64,000 nt of DNA from Pseudoxanthomonas koreensis_A (GTDB lineage Bacteria; Pseudomonadota; Gammaproteobacteria; Xanthomonadales; Xanthomonadaceae): NCBI RefSeq assembly GCF_041890415.1, contig NZ_CP169056.1, positions 1,116,001 to 1,180,000 of the forward strand, given 5' to 3'. Under the pieces are notes generated by a model. The model saw only the letters and a program-made list of their open reading frames with translations, was not told the DNA's origin and ran no database searches. Position numbers and translations under genes: made by a program. Below, in pieces: positions 36,049-45,753 of the stretch (position 1 is its first letter; each line of letters opens with the position of its first letter).

Positions 36049-36177
36049 TCAGTCGGCCCCGTCCGGGCCGGTGCCGCCGCGCGCCTGGGCGTCCTCGCGC
36101 ATCTCGAACCACATGCCGTTGAGGATGGCGAAGCTGGCCGCCAGGCCCACGCCGAGGATCCAGGAGAAGTACCACAT
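36049..36177 (-). CDS. cydX: Cytochrome bd oxidase small subunit CydX
   Basis: This 42-residue single-helix protein begins MWYFSWILGVGLA, the typical CydX (YbgT) start, and ends in a hydrophilic tail with EMREDA. CydX stabilises the CydA haem centres of bd oxidase. It starts 17 bp after the cydB stop, so cydA, cydB and cydX form one message. Confidence 0.93.
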   Translation of the reverse strand: MWYFSWILGVGLAASFAILNGMWFEMREDAQARGGTGPDGAD

Positions 36178-36194
36178 GGCCAGGGCCTCCAATG

Positions 36195-37349
36195 TCAGTA
36201 AGCGTTGGGGTTGTCTTCCAGCGAGTCGGCGCTGACCTTGCCGCCGAGCACCCTGTATACCCAGGCGGTATACAGCACCACCAGCGGCAGCAGGGTGGCG
36301 GTCACCAGCAACATCACCCACAGGGTGAGGTGGCTCGATGAGGCATCCCACAAGGTCAGGCCCGCGTCGGGCACGGTCGAGGACGGCAACAGGAACGGAA
36401 ACACGGCCGCGCCGAAGGTCAGCACCGTCGCGGCCACCGCCAGGGTGGTGCATGCGACCGCCGCCGCGCCGCGGCGTGCGCGCAGGAAGTACGCGCCCAG
36501 CAATGCCCCGGCCACCGCACCCAGCGGCGCCAGCCACAACACCGGCAGTGCGCGGTAGTTGTGCAGCCACAGCCCGGCCGCGGCGTGCACCGACTTGCGC
36601 AGCGGATTGGACGCGCCGTTGCCGTCGATGATCGAGTCGATCCTGTAGCCCGGCAGGCGCGTGGCCACCCATGCGCCGGCTGCCACCAGCAGCACCGCGG
36701 CCACCAGCGCCGACAGGCTGCCGTAGCGCGCCGCGCGCCGTGCTACCGGGCCGTCGGTCTTGGTCACCAGTGCGGCCGCGCCGTGGGCGACCAGCAGGCT
36801 CAGGCTGACCAGCCCGCACACCAGCGCGAAGGGGCTGAGCAGGGCAAGGAAGCCGCCGGTATACACCGGCCGCAGCGTGGCCGGCTCGAAGTGGAACGGC
36901 ACTCCAAGTTGCACGTTGCCGACCGCCACCCCGAACAGGAGCGCCGGCACCGCCCCGCCGACGAACAGCATCCAGTCCCAGCTCTGGCGCCAGCGCGGAT
37001 CGGCCACCTTGCCGCGGAACTTGAAACCCACCGGACGCAGGATCAGCGCGAACAGGATCACGAACATGGCCAGGTAAAGCCCGGAGAAGCTCACCGCGTA
37101 CAGCGGCGGGAACGCGGCGAAGGCGGAGGCGGCGCCGACGATCAGCCAGACCTGGTTGCCCTCCCAGGTCGGGCCGACGGTGTTGACCACCAGCCGCCGT
37201 TCCTGGTCGGTGCGCGCCACGAACGGCAGCAGTGCACCGATGCCCAGATCGAACCCGCCCATCACCGCGAACCCGAGCAGCAGCAGGCCCAGCAGCGCCC
37301 ACCAGATCAGGCGCAAGGTGGCGTAGTCCAGGGGAATGAAGTCGGCCAT
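36195..37349 (-). CDS. cydB: Cytochrome bd ubiquinol oxidase subunit II
   Basis: CydB is the structural partner of CydA in the quinol oxidase that reduces oxygen to water with high affinity. The 384-residue protein has about eight to nine membrane helices, the start DYATLRLIWWALLGLLLLGF and the conserved GPTWEGNQVWLI. The ATG at 37349 has GGAGA 5 bases upstream; a longer in-frame extension is not supported. It begins 13 bp after cydA. Confidence 0.96.
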   Translation of the reverse strand: MADFIPLDYATLRLIWWALLGLLLLGFAVMGGFDLGIGALLPFVARTDQERRLVVNTVGPTWEGNQVWLIVGAASAFAAFPPLYAVSFSGLYLAMFVILFALILRPVGFKFRGKVADPRWRQSWDWMLFVGGAVPALLFGVAVGNVQLGVPFHFEPATLRPVYTGGFLALLSPFALVCGLVSLSLLVAHGAAALVTKTDGPVARRAARYGSLSALVAAVLLVAAGAWVATRLPGYRIDSIIDGNGASNPLRKSVHAAAGLWLHNYRALPVLWLAPLGAVAGALLGAYFLRARRGAAAVACTTLAVAATVLTFGAAVFPFLLPSSTVPDAGLTLWDASSSHLTLWVMLLVTATLLPLVVLYTAWVYRVLGGKVSADSLEDNPNAY

Positions 37350-37362
37350 GTCGTTCTCCGGG

Positions 37363-38955
37363 TCAGCCTGCGTCGCCACCGGACTCGGCCGGCACGATCG
37401 GTGCCTGCGGCCGTTCGCGCCGCGGCTGGAATGGCTTGAAATCCTTCGGCCCCTTGCGCACGGCCGCCAGGATCAGGCGCACGTCGATTACCGCCAGCAC
37501 CGTGTAGAGCGCCACGAAGCCGGTGAGGGTGATGAGGATGTCGCGCAGCGCCAGGTGCGAGGCTGCGTAGAAGGTGGGCAGCACGCCTTCCACCGCCCAC
37601 GGCTGGCGCCCGTACTCGGCCACGAACCAGCCGCACTCGATGGCGATCCATGGCAGCGGCAGGCTCCATACCGCCAGTTTCAGGAACCAGCGCCGGTCCT
37701 CGAAGCCGGAGGTGCTGGCCAGCCAGAACGCGAAGGCGAAGAACGCGATGAAGTAGAAGCCCAGTGCCGCCATCACCCGGAACGTCCAGAACAGCGGCGC
37801 CACCCGTGGCACCGTGTCCAGCGCCGCGCGTGCGATCTCCTCCTCGGTGGCATTGCCGATGTCCAGCCGGTAGCGCTTGAGCAGCAGGCCGTGGCCCAGG
37901 TCGGCCCAGTGCCGTTCGAACAGTGCACGCGCCTGTGCATCCTGCGGGTCGGCCCTGATCCGCTGCAGCGCGGCGTAGGCGACCTGGCCGCTGCGGATGC
38001 GCCGTTCGGCCTGCTCCACCAGGTCCAGGATCCCGGGGATTTCGCCGCTCAGCGAGCGGGTGGCGATCAGGCCCATCAGCCAGGGGATCTTCACCTCGAA
38101 GCGGTTCTCCTGGTTGTGCTGGTCGGGCAGCCCGAACGCGGTGAAGTCGGCCGGTGCCGGCTCGGTGTGCCACATCGCCTCGATCGCGGCCAGTTTCATC
38201 TGCTGGTGCTGGGTGGTGCTGTAACCGCTCTCGTCGCCCAGCACCACCACGCTCAGGGCCGAGGCCAGGCCGAAGCTGGCAGCCACCGCCAGCGAGCGCC
38301 GGGCCAGCTCCAGGTGGCGCCCGCGCAGCAGGTACCAGGCGCTGATCGAGGCCACGAACATCGCCCCGGTGACGTAGCCGGCACTGACCGTGTGCACGAA
38401 CTTGGCCTGCGCCACCGGGTTGAACAGCACCGCGCCGATGTCGGTGATCTCCATGCGCATGGTGTCCGGGTTGAACACCGCGCCGACCGGGTTCTGCATC
38501 CAGCCATTGGCAATCAGGATCCACAGTGCCGAGAAGTTCGCGCCCAGGGCCACCAGCCAGGTGACCACCAGGTGCTGGACCCTGGTCAGCCGGTTCCAGC
38601 CGAAGAAGAACAGGCCGATGAAGGTCGCTTCCAGGAAGAAGGCCATCAGCCCTTCGATCGCCAGCGGCGCGCCGAAAATGTCGCCCACGTAGTGGCTGTA
38701 GTAGGCCCAGTTCATGCCGAACTGGAATTCCATCACGATGCCGGTGGCCACGCCCATGGCGAAGTTGATGCCGAACAGCGTGCCCCAGAACAGGGTCATC
38801 CTGCGCCACACGTCGCGGCCGGTCATCACGTACACGCTTTCCATGATCGCCAGCAGCAGCGACAGGCCCAGGGTCAGCGGCACGAACAGGAAGTGGTACA
38901 TCGCCGTCAGCGCGAACTGCAGGCGCGACAGCTCCACGATGGTTGGATCGATCAT
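37363..38955 (-). CDS. cydA: Cytochrome bd ubiquinol oxidase subunit I
   Basis: CydA holds haems b558, b595 and d and the quinol site. The 530-residue protein closely follows the E. coli enzyme: ELSRLQFALTAMYHFLFVPL with haem ligand H21, KFVHTVSAGYVTGAM with a second haem histidine, GDESGY, and GRQPWAVEGVLPT with the region of the third ligand nearby. The Q loop is of the long type, so this is a true bd oxidase rather than a cyanide-insensitive CioA. ATG at 38955 is preferred over an in-frame GTG at 38964 by comparison with the family. No cydDC genes are in the window. Confidence 0.97.
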   Translation of the reverse strand: MIDPTIVELSRLQFALTAMYHFLFVPLTLGLSLLLAIMESVYVMTGRDVWRRMTLFWGTLFGINFAMGVATGIVMEFQFGMNWAYYSHYVGDIFGAPLAIEGLMAFFLEATFIGLFFFGWNRLTRVQHLVVTWLVALGANFSALWILIANGWMQNPVGAVFNPDTMRMEITDIGAVLFNPVAQAKFVHTVSAGYVTGAMFVASISAWYLLRGRHLELARRSLAVAASFGLASALSVVVLGDESGYSTTQHQQMKLAAIEAMWHTEPAPADFTAFGLPDQHNQENRFEVKIPWLMGLIATRSLSGEIPGILDLVEQAERRIRSGQVAYAALQRIRADPQDAQARALFERHWADLGHGLLLKRYRLDIGNATEEEIARAALDTVPRVAPLFWTFRVMAALGFYFIAFFAFAFWLASTSGFEDRRWFLKLAVWSLPLPWIAIECGWFVAEYGRQPWAVEGVLPTFYAASHLALRDILITLTGFVALYTVLAVIDVRLILAAVRKGPKDFKPFQPRRERPQAPIVPAESGGDAG

Positions 38956-39063
38956 GGTGGGCACACCAGGGTGTGATGGCGTCCGCCAGCGTACTCCCGC
39001 AGTGCGTGTGGCGCAGGTGGACGGATCGTCCCACCCCTTGCATGGCCGGCGTGCGCGGGCCGG

Positions 39064-39975
39064 CTATTCGCCCGGCTTGGCCGCCGCGCTGGCGCCTTCG
39101 GACGAGGCGCGCCGCACCGCCATGGCCTCGCGGTGGGCGATATAGGCGTTGGCGCCCAGGATCACCAGCGCGCCGGCCACGGTCCAGCGGTCCACCAGTT
39201 CGCCAAACAGCAGCCAGCCCAGCACCACCACGATCGGCAACTGCATGAAGCTGATCGGGGTCAGTGCCGATACCTCGCCCAGCTTGAGCGCGCGGGTCCA
39301 CAGCATGTGTCCACCCGTGCCCAGCATGCCGGCGCCGATCACCCACAGCCAGGTGATGCCGGTGGGCCACATCCACACGCCCAGCGCCGGCACCAGCGAC
39401 ATCGGTACCCACAGCAGGGTGGTGTAGATGACGATGCGGTCGGCCGGTTCGGTGGCCGAGAGCTGCTTGATCTGGATGGCCACGATGCTCGACAGCAACG
39501 CGGCCATCAGCGCGATCAGGGTGCCGGTGCTGAAACCGGTCGAGCCCGGACGCACGATCAGCAGCACCCCGGCGAAGCCCAGCACCACCGCAGCCCAGCG
39601 CCGTGCGCGGACCTGTTCGCCGAGCATGGCCGCCGCGGCGATGGTCACGAACAGGGGCGTGGCATAGGACAGCGACACCGCCTGCGCCAGCGGCAGGTTG
39701 CCGATCGCCCAGAAGCCGGCGAGCATCGAGCACACCCCGACCAGGCAGCGGAACAGGTAGCGCGGGAACTGGGTGGTGCGCAGCAGCCCCGGGCCGTGGT
39801 GCAGCAGCAGCGGCAGCGCCGCCAGCAGGCCGAAGAAGTTGCGGAAGAAGGCGATCTGGAAGGTGTGCAGGTCGGCCGATGCCAGGCGGATGGCCACCAC
39901 CATCAGCGCGAACAGTGCGGTGCTGCCCAGCATCAGCACGGCCGCGCGCAGCGGTGCGGGCAGGGAGCGGCTCAT
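39064..39975 (-). CDS. EamA-family (DMT superfamily) transporter
   Basis: The 303-residue protein has ten membrane helices in two EamA repeats (about 12-140 and 150-285), with the common inter-repeat stretch LGFAGVLLIVRPG. Substrate unknown. The ATG at 39975 lies 16 bp after murB on the same strand, making it the probable last gene of a DUF4190-pyrD-murB unit. It is distinct in sequence from the EamA protein at 11357-12313. Confidence 0.87.
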   Translation of the reverse strand: MSRSLPAPLRAAVLMLGSTALFALMVVAIRLASADLHTFQIAFFRNFFGLLAALPLLLHHGPGLLRTTQFPRYLFRCLVGVCSMLAGFWAIGNLPLAQAVSLSYATPLFVTIAAAAMLGEQVRARRWAAVVLGFAGVLLIVRPGSTGFSTGTLIALMAALLSSIVAIQIKQLSATEPADRIVIYTTLLWVPMSLVPALGVWMWPTGITWLWVIGAGMLGTGGHMLWTRALKLGEVSALTPISFMQLPIVVVLGWLLFGELVDRWTVAGALVILGANAYIAHREAMAVRRASSEGASAAAKPGE

Positions 39976-39991
39976 GGCGCGGGCGCGACCA

Positions 39992-41044
39992 TCACCATTG
40001 CGCGCCGATGATGCCGGGTTCCGGTTCCAGGGCGACGTCGAAGCGCGCCTGCACCGTCGCCGCCACCTGCCGTGCCAGGGCCAGCAATTGCGCGCCGCTG
40101 GCGGTCCCGTGGTTGACCAGGACCAGTGCATGCGCGGCGGAGATGCCGGCATCGCCCTCGCGCATGCCCTTCACCCCGCACGCCTCGATCAGCCACGCGG
40201 CCGGGAGCTTGCGGGTATCGGCCGTGGTGCCGGGGAACACCGGCAACTGCGGATGCGCGGCCTGCAGTGCTGCGGCCTGGGGCGCCGGCACCAGCGGGTT
40301 CTTGAAGAAGCTGCCGGCGTTGCCGGTGACCAGCGGGTCGGGCAGCTTGCGCTGGCGCACGCGGATGATGGCGGCGGCCACATCGCGCGCGCGCGGCGAG
40401 GTCACGCCCATCGCCGCAAGCTCCGCCTCCACGCCGGCGTAGCCCAGCTGCAGCGCCGGCGCGGCACGCTCCTCGCGGGCCAGCTCCAGCTCCAGCGCGG
40501 TGATGATCCAGCGGCCGGGGTGCTGCTTGAACACGCTGTCGCGGTAGCCGAAGGCGCAGGCGTCCCGGTCCAGGCGCAGCCATCGGGCCTGCTGCCGGTC
40601 CCACGCATCCACCGCCACGATATGCATGCCTGCTTCCACGCCGTAGGCACCGATGTTCTGGATCGGCGCGGCACCCACGCTGCCGGGGATCAGGGCCAGG
40701 TTCTCGAGCCCGCACAGGCCCTGGCCCAGCGACCACATCACCAGCTCATGCCAGGCCGCACCGGCCTCGGCGCGCACCCGCACGCTGGCGCCGCGGTCTT
40801 CGGCAATGCCGATCCGTGCCGCACCCAGTTCCATCACCACCCCGGGGGCGTCGCCTGCAAACAGCAGGTTGCTGCCGCCTCCAAGGACCAGCAATGGCTG
40901 CCCGCGTACCTGCTCCAGCGCCAATGCTTCGGGCAGGGCGGTGGCCTGGTTGACCCGCAGCAACCACGGCGCGCGTGCGGCGACCCGGAAGGTGTTGCGC
41001 GCGGACAGGTCCGCATCGCGCTGCAGGTGGAAAAGCGCGCTCAC
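39992..41044 (-). CDS. murB: UDP-N-acetylmuramate dehydrogenase
   Basis: MurB reduces UDP-N-acetylglucosamine enolpyruvate to UDP-N-acetylmuramate, using FAD and NADPH, in peptidoglycan precursor synthesis. The 350-residue protein is of the type I (E. coli-like) length, with GGGSN at 55-59 in the FAD domain, GAYG at 132-135, and the proton donor S245 in GNAGSFFKNP. The GTG at 41044 overlaps the pyrD stop as GTGA, so translation is coupled to pyrD. Confidence 0.96.
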   Translation of the reverse strand: MSALFHLQRDADLSARNTFRVAARAPWLLRVNQATALPEALALEQVRGQPLLVLGGGSNLLFAGDAPGVVMELGAARIGIAEDRGASVRVRAEAGAAWHELVMWSLGQGLCGLENLALIPGSVGAAPIQNIGAYGVEAGMHIVAVDAWDRQQARWLRLDRDACAFGYRDSVFKQHPGRWIITALELELAREERAAPALQLGYAGVEAELAAMGVTSPRARDVAAAIIRVRQRKLPDPLVTGNAGSFFKNPLVPAPQAAALQAAHPQLPVFPGTTADTRKLPAAWLIEACGVKGMREGDAGISAAHALVLVNHGTASGAQLLALARQVAATVQARFDVALEPEPGIIGAQW

Positions 41045-42096
41045 GTGTGGTCGGCCGTGCCCCGGCTGGGAGATTCCTTGCGCCGGCGCATGGCATCGAC
41101 GCATTCGCCCACCAGTTCCGGGCCGCGGTAGATGAGCCCGGTGTAGCACTGCACCAGGGTGGCCCCGGCGGCCATCTTGGCCACCGCCTCGGCCCCGGAG
41201 AGGATGCCGCCGACGCCGATCAGCGGGATCGATTCGGGCAGGCGGGCGCGCAGCCGGCGCAGCACCAGGGTGGCCTGGCCCATCAGCGGTGCGCCCGACA
41301 GTCCGCCGGCTTCGCCGGCATGGCGGTGGTCTTCCACCGTGGTCCGGGCCACGGTGGTGTTGGTGGCGATCACTCCGTCCACCTCCAGGTCCGCAAGCAC
41401 CCGCGCGGCCGCATCGATGTCGTTGTCATCCAGGTCCGGCGCCACCTTGACCAGCACCGGGACGCGCTTGCCGTGCTGCGCGCCCAGCCGTTCCTGGGCC
41501 TCGCGCAGGGTGCCGACCAGCCGGCGCAGCGCCTGTTCCTCCTGCAGTTCGCGCAGCCCGGCGGTGTTGGGCGAGGAAATGTTGACGGTGACGTAGTCGG
41601 CCACCGGATAGACCCGCTCCAGGCAATGCAGGTAGTCGGACGCGGCGTCCTCGTTGGGCGTGTCCTTGTTCTTGCCGATGTTGATGCCCAGCAGGCCGCC
41701 CTTGCGCCGCGCGCGTTCCACGTTGCGCACCAGCGCGTCCACGCCCTCGTTGTTGAAACCCAGGCGGTTGATCAGCGCATGGTGCTGCGGCAGGCGGAAC
41801 ATGCGCGGCTGCGGGTTGCCAGGCTGCGGGCGCGGAGTGACGGTGCCCACTTCGACAAACCCGAAGCCAAGCGCCAGCAGCGCGTCGATGTGGGCGCCAT
41901 TCTTGTCCAGGCCTGCCGCCAGGCCGACCGGATTGGGGAAGGTCAGGCCAAGCAGGCGGGTGGGCAGCGGCGGGCGCGGACGCGCCAGCAGGCCGGTGGT
42001 GCCGGTGGCGAAGGCCAGGTCCAGCGCCTTGAGGCCGATGCGGTGGGCGCGTTCGGCCTCAAGGCCGAAGAGTAAGGGGCGGGTAAGCGGATACAT
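41041..42096 (-). CDS. pyrD: Dihydroorotate dehydrogenase (quinone), class 2
   Basis: PyrD oxidises dihydroorotate to orotate, passing electrons to membrane quinone. The 351-residue protein has the N-terminal membrane-associating helices of class 2, GLAAGLDKNG (58-67), NRLGFNNEG, and the catalytic serine S175 in NISSPNT, the same number as in E. coli. ATG at 42096 matches the family start (MYPLTRPLLF). It lies 13 bp after the DUF4190 gene and its end overlaps murB by 4 bases. Confidence 0.97.
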   Translation of the reverse strand: MYPLTRPLLFGLEAERAHRIGLKALDLAFATGTTGLLARPRPPLPTRLLGLTFPNPVGLAAGLDKNGAHIDALLALGFGFVEVGTVTPRPQPGNPQPRMFRLPQHHALINRLGFNNEGVDALVRNVERARRKGGLLGINIGKNKDTPNEDAASDYLHCLERVYPVADYVTVNISSPNTAGLRELQEEQALRRLVGTLREAQERLGAQHGKRVPVLVKVAPDLDDNDIDAAARVLADLEVDGVIATNTTVARTTVEDHRHAGEAGGLSGAPLMGQATLVLRRLRARLPESIPLIGVGGILSGAEAVAKMAAGATLVQCYTGLIYRGPELVGECVDAMRRRKESPSRGTADHT

Positions 42097-42109
42097 TCGG
42101 TGACGTCGC

Positions 42110-42388
42110 TCAGCCCAGTGAAACCAGCCAGGCCACGCCGCCCAGGAACAGGAACAGCACCAGCACGCCCACCAGCCAGGTCGCCACCGCCAGCCAGCCC
42201 AGCACCAGGCCGCCGATTGCCAGGCCGTCGCCATCCAGGTGCCCGGCGCTGTTGCGGATCTCCTTGCGGGCCATGTGGCCGGTGACGATGGCCACCACCG
42301 TGCCCAGGAATGGAACCAGGCTCCAGCCCAGGATGCCTGCGACGAGGCTGGTGATGGCGAGGCTGCTGGTCTGGCGGATCGGGTTCAT
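42110..42388 (-). CDS. DUF4190-type small membrane protein
   Basis: The 92-residue protein has two long hydrophobic helices (about 10-37 and 56-88) separated by GHMARKEIRNSAGHLDGDGLAIGG. This is the pattern of DUF4190 proteins, which carry a conserved GHxAxxEIR loop. Function unknown. It lies immediately upstream of pyrD on the same strand. The nearby 42389-42582 stretch holds no gene. Confidence 0.8.
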   Translation of the reverse strand: MNPIRQTSSLAITSLVAGILGWSLVPFLGTVVAIVTGHMARKEIRNSAGHLDGDGLAIGGLVLGWLAVATWLVGVLVLFLFLGGVAWLVSLG

Positions 42389-42582
42389 CGCAGGGTTCCG
42401 GGACAGGGGGAGGCGCGCGATGGCCGTGCCACCCGGGCAGGCCGGGCGGCTGCGGAGACAGTGCGCACCGTGCGGGGCGTGATTATTCCAGAACCCGGCG
42501 GCGGCCGCGTGCGGGTGCGTATGCCGGGCCGGCGTCGCGTGCGTCCGCGGCCTGCCCGGTGCCGGGCAGGCACGGTCGTCGG

Positions 42583-44115
42583 CTACAGGTCGAAGCGGAT
42601 GCCCTGGGCCAGCGGCAGCGAGTCGGAGTAGTTGATGGTGTTGGTCTGCCGGCGCATGTACACCTTCCACGCATCCGAGCCGGACTCGCGGCCGCCGCCG
42701 GTGTCCTTCTCGCCGCCGAAGGCGCCGCCGATCTCCGCGCCGGAGGTGCCGATATTGACGTTGGCGATGCCGCAGTCGCTGCCGGCCGCCGACAGGAACG
42801 CCTCGGCGGCCTTCAGGCTGGTGGTGAAGATCGACGACGACAGGCCCTGCGGCACGCCGTTCTGCATGGCGATGGCCTGGTCCAGGCTGGAATACTTCAT
42901 CACGTACAGGATCGGGGCGAAGGTCTCGTGCTGGACGATGGCATCGCTGTTCTGCAGCCCGGTGATGATCGTGGGCAGGACGAAATGGCCGGGCCGGTCC
43001 AGCTTGCGCCCACCGGTCACGACGGTGCCGCCGGCGGCCGTGGCCTGCTCGATGGTGGCCAGGTACGCCTCCACCGCCTGCGCGCTGTTGAGCGGACCCA
43101 TCAGGTTGGCGGTGTCCAGCGGATCGCCGATCTTGCCCTCGACCTGCCGGTAGGCCTTGACCAGGGTGTCGAGCACGGTGTCGTGGATCGATTCGTGCAC
43201 GATCAGGCGGCGGGTGGTGGTGCAGCGCTGGCCGGCGGTGCCCACCGCGCCGAACACGATGCCGGGGATGGCCAGCTCCAGGTCGGCGGTCTGGTCCAGG
43301 ATGATCGCGTTGTTGCCGCCCAGCTCCAGCAGGCAGCGGCCCAGGCGCGCGGCGACCTTCTGGTTGACGATGCGGCCGACCTGGGTGGACCCGGTGAAGC
43401 TGATCAGCGGCACGCGGGTGTCCTCCACCAGCGTCTCCGACAGCGCCGTGCCGGCATCGTTGATGAGGAAGAAGATGTCCGGGAAGCCGGCCTCCTTCAG
43501 TGCCTCGTTGCAGATCCTCATCGAGGCGATCGCGGTCAGCGGGGTCTTGTTGGATGGCTTCCAGATGCAGATGTCGCCGCAGATCGCGGCCAGGAACGCA
43601 TTCCAGCTCCACACCGCCACCGGGAAGTTGAACGCGGAGATGATCCCGACCAGGCCCAGCGGATGGTACTGCTCGTACATGCGGTGGCCGGGACGCTCCG
43701 AATGCATGGTGTAGCCATACAGCATGCGGCTCTGGCCCACGGCGAAATCGGCGATGTCGATCATCTCCTGCACTTCGCCGTCGCCCTCGGCCTTGGACTT
43801 GCCCATCTCCAGCGCGACCAGCGAACCCAGTGCATCCTTGTGCCGGCGCAGCGCCTCGCCGCACAGGCGGATCGCCTCGCCACGGCGCGGTGCCGGGGTG
43901 GTGCGCCACACCTTGAAGGCCTCCTGGGCGCAGGCGATCACCGCCTCGTAGTCGGCCTCCGTGGTGGCCTGGACCTCGGCGATCACCTCGCCGGTGGTGG
44001 GGTTGGCCGGGCGCAACACGCCGGCGCCGGTGGCATCGGACCAGCGGCCGTCACCGAGGTAGGTGCCGGAATTGACGGCGCGCAGGCCCAGGGCCTGGAG
44101 CAGGGACGTGGACAT
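42583..44115 (-). CDS. amaB: Aldehyde dehydrogenase of the ALDH7 type (alpha-aminoadipic semialdehyde dehydrogenase)
   Basis: The 510-residue protein has the ALDH core: SAFNFPVAVWSWNAF (ALDH7-like oxyanion region), the general base E264 in ELGGNNA and the catalytic cysteine C298 in GQRCTTTRR. The GQRCTTTRR form and the ISFTGSTQVGR stretch are characteristic of antiquitin/ALDH7, which oxidises alpha-aminoadipic semialdehyde in lysine catabolism. The ATG at 44115 has GAGGAG a few bases upstream. No other lysine-degradation gene is adjacent, so a broader aldehyde-detoxifying or osmolyte role remains possible. Confidence 0.9.
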   Translation of the reverse strand: MSTSLLQALGLRAVNSGTYLGDGRWSDATGAGVLRPANPTTGEVIAEVQATTEADYEAVIACAQEAFKVWRTTPAPRRGEAIRLCGEALRRHKDALGSLVALEMGKSKAEGDGEVQEMIDIADFAVGQSRMLYGYTMHSERPGHRMYEQYHPLGLVGIISAFNFPVAVWSWNAFLAAICGDICIWKPSNKTPLTAIASMRICNEALKEAGFPDIFFLINDAGTALSETLVEDTRVPLISFTGSTQVGRIVNQKVAARLGRCLLELGGNNAIILDQTADLELAIPGIVFGAVGTAGQRCTTTRRLIVHESIHDTVLDTLVKAYRQVEGKIGDPLDTANLMGPLNSAQAVEAYLATIEQATAAGGTVVTGGRKLDRPGHFVLPTIITGLQNSDAIVQHETFAPILYVMKYSSLDQAIAMQNGVPQGLSSSIFTTSLKAAEAFLSAAGSDCGIANVNIGTSGAEIGGAFGGEKDTGGGRESGSDAWKVYMRRQTNTINYSDSLPLAQGIRFDL

Positions 44116-44279
44116 GGGGTCTCCTCGGTTCGGGGTGTGGACGCACGGCCCCAAGGCATGCCGCCGAAGCGGGCGGGGCGACGTCCTTGCGTTTGCAACC
44201 ATTCTAGCCCGGCACCCGTGAGGGCCTCCCGGCCGCAACATTGGCCGTGCCGGGGCGCCATGCGACAATCCGCGGCCGT

Positions 44280-44356
44280 GGCCCCGTAGCTCAGCTGGAT
44301 AGAGCGTCCCCCTCCTAAGGGGAAGGTCGCACGTTCGAATCGTGTCGGGGCTGCCA
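44280..44356 (+). tRNA. tRNA-Arg (anticodon CCT)
   Basis: The sequence folds as a 77-nt cloverleaf: acceptor GGCCCCG against CGGGGCT (first pair G-U), D arm GCTC/GAGC, anticodon stem CCCC/GGGG with loop CTCCTAA, T loop TTCGAAT, discriminator G and encoded CCA. The CCT anticodon reads the rare AGG arginine codon. It lies between the divergent ALDH gene and tgt. Confidence 0.95.
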
Positions 44357-44565
44357 CTTCCCCCTGGACCCGAGCCGCGCTCGGCACCGGGCGGCTCCAG
44401 TGGGGCGCCCGCCGCCCCGGTGGGCCGCCCGCCGCCCCGGTGGGCCTGGCCCGGGCATCGTGCGGGCACACGACGTTGCGCGACCAGGAGCGCCCGGGCC
44501 GTTGAAGTGGCGGCATGCGCAGTGCCAATCGGCGACAATGCGCGCCCCGCACACCTCCCGGCTCG

Positions 44566-45693
44566 ATGTCCCGACTCCAGTTCCAACTCCTGGCCAGCGA
44601 TGGCGCCGCGCGGCGTGGCCGCCTGGCCTTTCCGCGCGGCACCGTGGAGACCCCTGCCTTCATGCCGGTCGGCACCTATGGCTCGGTCAAGGGAATCATG
44701 CCGGACCAGGTGCGCGCGCTGGGCGCGCAGATCATCCTGGGCAACACCTTCCACCTGTTCCTGCGCCCGGGCCTGGACGTCATCGGCGACCACGGCGGCC
44801 TGCACGGCTTCGCGCGCTGGGATGGGCCGATCCTGACCGATTCCGGCGGCTTCCAGGTGTTCTCGCTGGCGCACCGGCGCAAGATCACCGAGCAGGGCGT
44901 GACGTTCGCCGCCCCGACCGACGGCTCGCGGGTGTTCCTGGGGCCGGAGGAAAGCATGCGGATCCAGCACGTGCTGGATTCGGACGTGGTGATGATCTTC
45001 GACGAGTGCACGCCATACCCGGCCAGCGAGGACGTGGCCCGGCGCTCGATGGAACTGAGCCTGCGCTGGGCGCGGCGCTCGCGCGATGCGCACGACGGGC
45101 TCGGCAACGATGCGGCCCTGTTCGGCATCGTCCAGGGTGGCGTGCATCCCGAATTACGCGCTCGTTCGCTCGAGGGCCTGCAGGCGATCGGCTTCGATGG
45201 CTACGCCATCGGCGGCCTGGCCGTGGGCGAGCCGGAGCACGAGCGCAACGCCATGCTCGAGCACCTGCACCCGCGCCTGCCGGTGGACCACCCGCGCTAC
45301 CTGATGGGAGTGGGTCGGCCGGAAGACCTGGTCGAGGCCGTGGCCCGCGGCGTGGACATGTTCGATTGCGTCATGCCCACCCGCAATGCACGCAATGGCC
45401 ACTATTTCACCTCGTTCGGCACGGTCCGCATCCGCAACGCGCGCTACGAGCGGGACATGGACCCGATCGAACCCGGCTGCGGCTGCGTGGCCTGCAGTGG
45501 CGGCTATACCCGCAGCTACCTGCGCCACCTGGACCGCTGCAACGAAATGCTGGGGCCGATGCTCGGCACCCTGCACAACCTCTGGTACTACCAGAAGCTG
45601 ATGGCGGACATGCGCGCGGCGATCGCGGAGGGGCGCTTCGAGGCCTTCCGCAGGGAGTTCCACGCGATGCGCGGGGCGGGGCAGGGCGGCTGA
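44566..45693 (+). CDS. tgt: tRNA-guanine transglycosylase (queuine tRNA-ribosyltransferase)
   Basis: Tgt replaces guanine 34 with preQ1 in tRNAs with GUN anticodons. The 375-residue protein has the catalytic acids D92 in LTDSGGFQ and D267 in FDCVMPTR, and the zinc site C305, C307, C310 and H337. ATG at 44566 matches the family start. GACAAT at about 44534-44539 could be a -10 box. It heads the classical tgt-yajC-secD-secF order, but queA, usually upstream, is replaced by tRNA-Arg, and 578 bp of repeats separate it from yajC. Confidence 0.97.
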   Translation: MSRLQFQLLASDGAARRGRLAFPRGTVETPAFMPVGTYGSVKGIMPDQVRALGAQIILGNTFHLFLRPGLDVIGDHGGLHGFARWDGPILTDSGGFQVFSLAHRRKITEQGVTFAAPTDGSRVFLGPEESMRIQHVLDSDVVMIFDECTPYPASEDVARRSMELSLRWARRSRDAHDGLGNDAALFGIVQGGVHPELRARSLEGLQAIGFDGYAIGGLAVGEPEHERNAMLEHLHPRLPVDHPRYLMGVGRPEDLVEAVARGVDMFDCVMPTRNARNGHYFTSFGTVRIRNARYERDMDPIEPGCGCVACSGGYTRSYLRHLDRCNEMLGPMLGTLHNLWYYQKLMADMRAAIAEGRFEAFRREFHAMRGAGQGG

Positions 45694-45715
45694 CGGTCGC
45701 GGCGGCGACGGCAAC

Positions 45716-45741
45716 GCGAAAGCGAAAGCGAAAGCGAAAGC
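45716..45741. repeat. GCGAAA hexanucleotide tandem array (about 4 copies)
   Basis: Four perfect GCGAAA units run from 45716 to 45739, starting 22 bp after the tgt stop. Together with elements A and B and a second hexamer array at 46090-46112, they fill the 578-bp tgt-yajC gap. I see no gene in that gap. Confidence 0.85.
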
Positions 45742-45753
45742 ATTGAGGGCGTG

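Noticed and set aside
38956..39063. FNR/Anr-type operator (TTGAT-N4-ATCAA) before cydA
   Set aside because: No sequence close to the consensus was found on either strand, although oxygen control of cydABX would be expected.
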